Assembly: GCA_905181675.1 (NCBI GenBank)
Contig: CAJIYZ010000087.1
Span: forward strand, 1-33,637
Reading direction: 5' to 3'
Origin: Bacteroidetes bacterium MED-G20
Lineage (GTDB): Bacteria > Bacteroidota > Bacteroidia > Flavobacteriales_D > Parvicellaceae
DNA: 33,637 nt
The notes under the pieces are model-generated. The model did no database searches. It saw only the letters and a list, made by a program, of their open reading frames with translations, and was not told the origin of the DNA. The position numbers were made by a program, and so were the translations under genes. Position 1 is the stretch's first letter. Each line of letters starts with the position of its first letter. Of this stretch, positions 32,917-33,637 are shown piece by piece.

Positions 32917-33558
32917 ATGTCAAATTTTGTAGGAAAAAAATTTCCGAGTATTGAAGTGGATGCCATGAATGAAATGGGAGACACATTTAAAGTTAACGTT
33001 TTAGAAGAAGCTGTTAAAAATAAAAAGAAAGTGGTTCTGTTTTGGTACCCAAAAGACTTCACCTATGTATGTCCTACAGAATTACATGCTTTCCAAGAAG
33101 CGATGCCAGAATTTGACAAGAGAAATACTATTCTAATTGGTGCATCTTGTGATACTCCTGAAGTACACTTTGCATGGTTAAGCACTCCTAAAGACAATGG
33201 TGGAATTGAAGGGGTTACATATCCAATATTGGCAGATGCTAACAGAAACTTGGCCAACATATTAAAAGTATTGGATACTACTAACGAAAGATACGACGAG
33301 GAATTAGATGCTGTTCAAACCGACGGTAATAGCACACCTTACAGAGCGACTTTTATTTTAGATGAGGATGGAATGGTTTTTCATCAGGCTATGAACTTTT
33401 TTCCTGTTGGAAGAAATGTTAATGAATTTTTAAGACTTATTGATGCATATTCCCATAATCAAAAATTTGGTGAAGTTTGTCCTGCAAACTGGGAAGAAGG
33501 AAAAGATGCAATGAAAGAAAACAGAGACGGTGTAGCCGATTATTTATCAAAACACTAA
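32917..33558 (+). CDS. 2-Cys peroxiredoxin
   Basis: A 213-residue AhpC/Prx1-type peroxiredoxin. The peroxidatic Cys52 is in DFTYVCPTE and the resolving Cys188 in FGEVCPANW; both are in their normal places. The active-site Pro, Thr and the later Arg in PYRATFILDE are present. It reduces hydrogen peroxide and organic peroxides in the cytoplasm with a thioredoxin-type donor. Its stop codon overlaps the ATG of a thioredoxin-family gene (TAATG), which may encode that donor. An AhpF-like reductase is not visible. Confidence 0.93.
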   Translation: MSNFVGKKFPSIEVDAMNEMGDTFKVNVLEEAVKNKKKVVLFWYPKDFTYVCPTELHAFQEAMPEFDKRNTILIGASCDTPEVHFAWLSTPKDNGGIEGVTYPILADANRNLANILKVLDTTNERYDEELDAVQTDGNSTPYRATFILDEDGMVFHQAMNFFPVGRNVNEFLRLIDAYSHNQKFGEVCPANWEEGKDAMKENRDGVADYLSKH

Positions 33559-33637
33559 TGGTAACTGAACTAGCTACAGATACTCTAAAAGAGGAGCTTA
33601 AAACAAACAAAAAAGTTCTTGTTCAATATTCTGCTGG
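33558..33637 (+). CDS. Thioredoxin-family protein, N-terminal fragment cut by window end
   Basis: Twenty-six codons from an ATG that shares its A with the peroxiredoxin stop (TAATG). The translation VTELATDTLKEEL then KKVLVQYSAG is the start of a thioredoxin fold, with VQYSA just ahead of where the CxxC active site should lie. Bacteroidota often encode a thioredoxin-like protein right after this peroxiredoxin, probably as its electron donor. Too short for the ORF track. Confidence 0.7.
   Translation, partial: MVTELATDTLKEELKTNKKVLVQYSA

Noticed and set aside
33063-33260. 65-residue minus-strand ORF
   Set aside because: Antisense shadow of the peroxiredoxin.

Overview
The window looks like chromosomal DNA of a free-living, probably marine, Bacteroidota of the order Flavobacteriales (a Cryomorphaceae/Crocinitomicaceae-like lineage is my best guess; family not certain). 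The grounds are: strongly A+T-rich DNA, Bacteroidetes-type -7 promoter elements (TAnnTTTG), almost no Shine-Dalgarno sequences, two proteins with type IX secretion (T9SS) C-terminal domains, a TonB receptor with a CarboxypepD_reg N-terminus, and a bacillithiol gene (bshC). I see no tRNA, rRNA, CRISPR, insertion sequence or prophage, and no gene-free stretch reaches 300 bases.

Layout. 1-2935 (minus): two tandem acyl-lipid desaturases, the first cut by the window edge, and a saccharopine-dehydrogenase-like gene. 3002-3400 (plus): a DUF423 membrane protein. 3505-16496 (plus): one long iron/redox locus. It holds a ferric-iron ABC transporter (binding lipoprotein, fused permease, ATPase); a DUF4856 lipoprotein; an imelysin-family lipoprotein; a full-length homologue of vitamin K-dependent gamma-glutamyl carboxylase (HTTM domain); a FecA-like TonB receptor; an ABA4-like membrane protein; TspO; a CxxC lipoprotein with a DUF2490 barrel; and a YtfE/RIC-type di-iron hemerythrin with a small DUF6686-like partner. 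16493-18061 (minus): bshC, convergent with the locus. 18171-21292 (plus): a divergent Nramp transporter translationally coupled to a T9SS-exported protein. 21294-26351 (minus): a 1685-residue exported protein with 17 helical repeats of about 60 residues. 26450-29608 (minus): HMG-CoA lyase and a gingipain-family (C25) exported protease. 29717-31739 (plus): prfC and a Nudix hydrolase. 31728-32829 (minus): DUF2461 and VOC proteins. 32917-end (plus): a 2-Cys peroxiredoxin coupled to a truncated thioredoxin-family gene.

How it fits together. The 3.5-16.5 kb locus reads as an iron acquisition and iron/redox protection island. Two matching palindromes (TTATTTAGA-N5-TCTAAA core) sit in front of the ABC transporter and in front of the DUF4856/imelysin operon, as expected of one Fur- or DtxR-type iron repressor. 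A second palindrome, AATACC-N8-GGTATT, occurs in front of the DUF4856 operon and again in front of the hemerythrin pair. Both copies overlap the -33 TTG at the same register (TTG-N20 to the -7 element), so the iron operon and the di-iron repair genes probably share a second regulator. The reading frames imelysin -> carboxylase -> TonB receptor overlap, so the enzyme is made in step with iron-uptake components. This is the most interesting point of the window: a colinear gamma-carboxylase homologue that keeps the human enzyme's catalytic Lys and key His residues, inside an iron-uptake operon of a menaquinone-using bacterium.

Five starts in the ORF track need correction: imelysin (real start 8389; the track start lies inside a terminator hairpin), TonB receptor (10944), DUF6686-like (16161), C25 protease (29608), and the giant repeat protein, which really does appear to use TTG. 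All family assignments are from memory of motifs; no database search was run.
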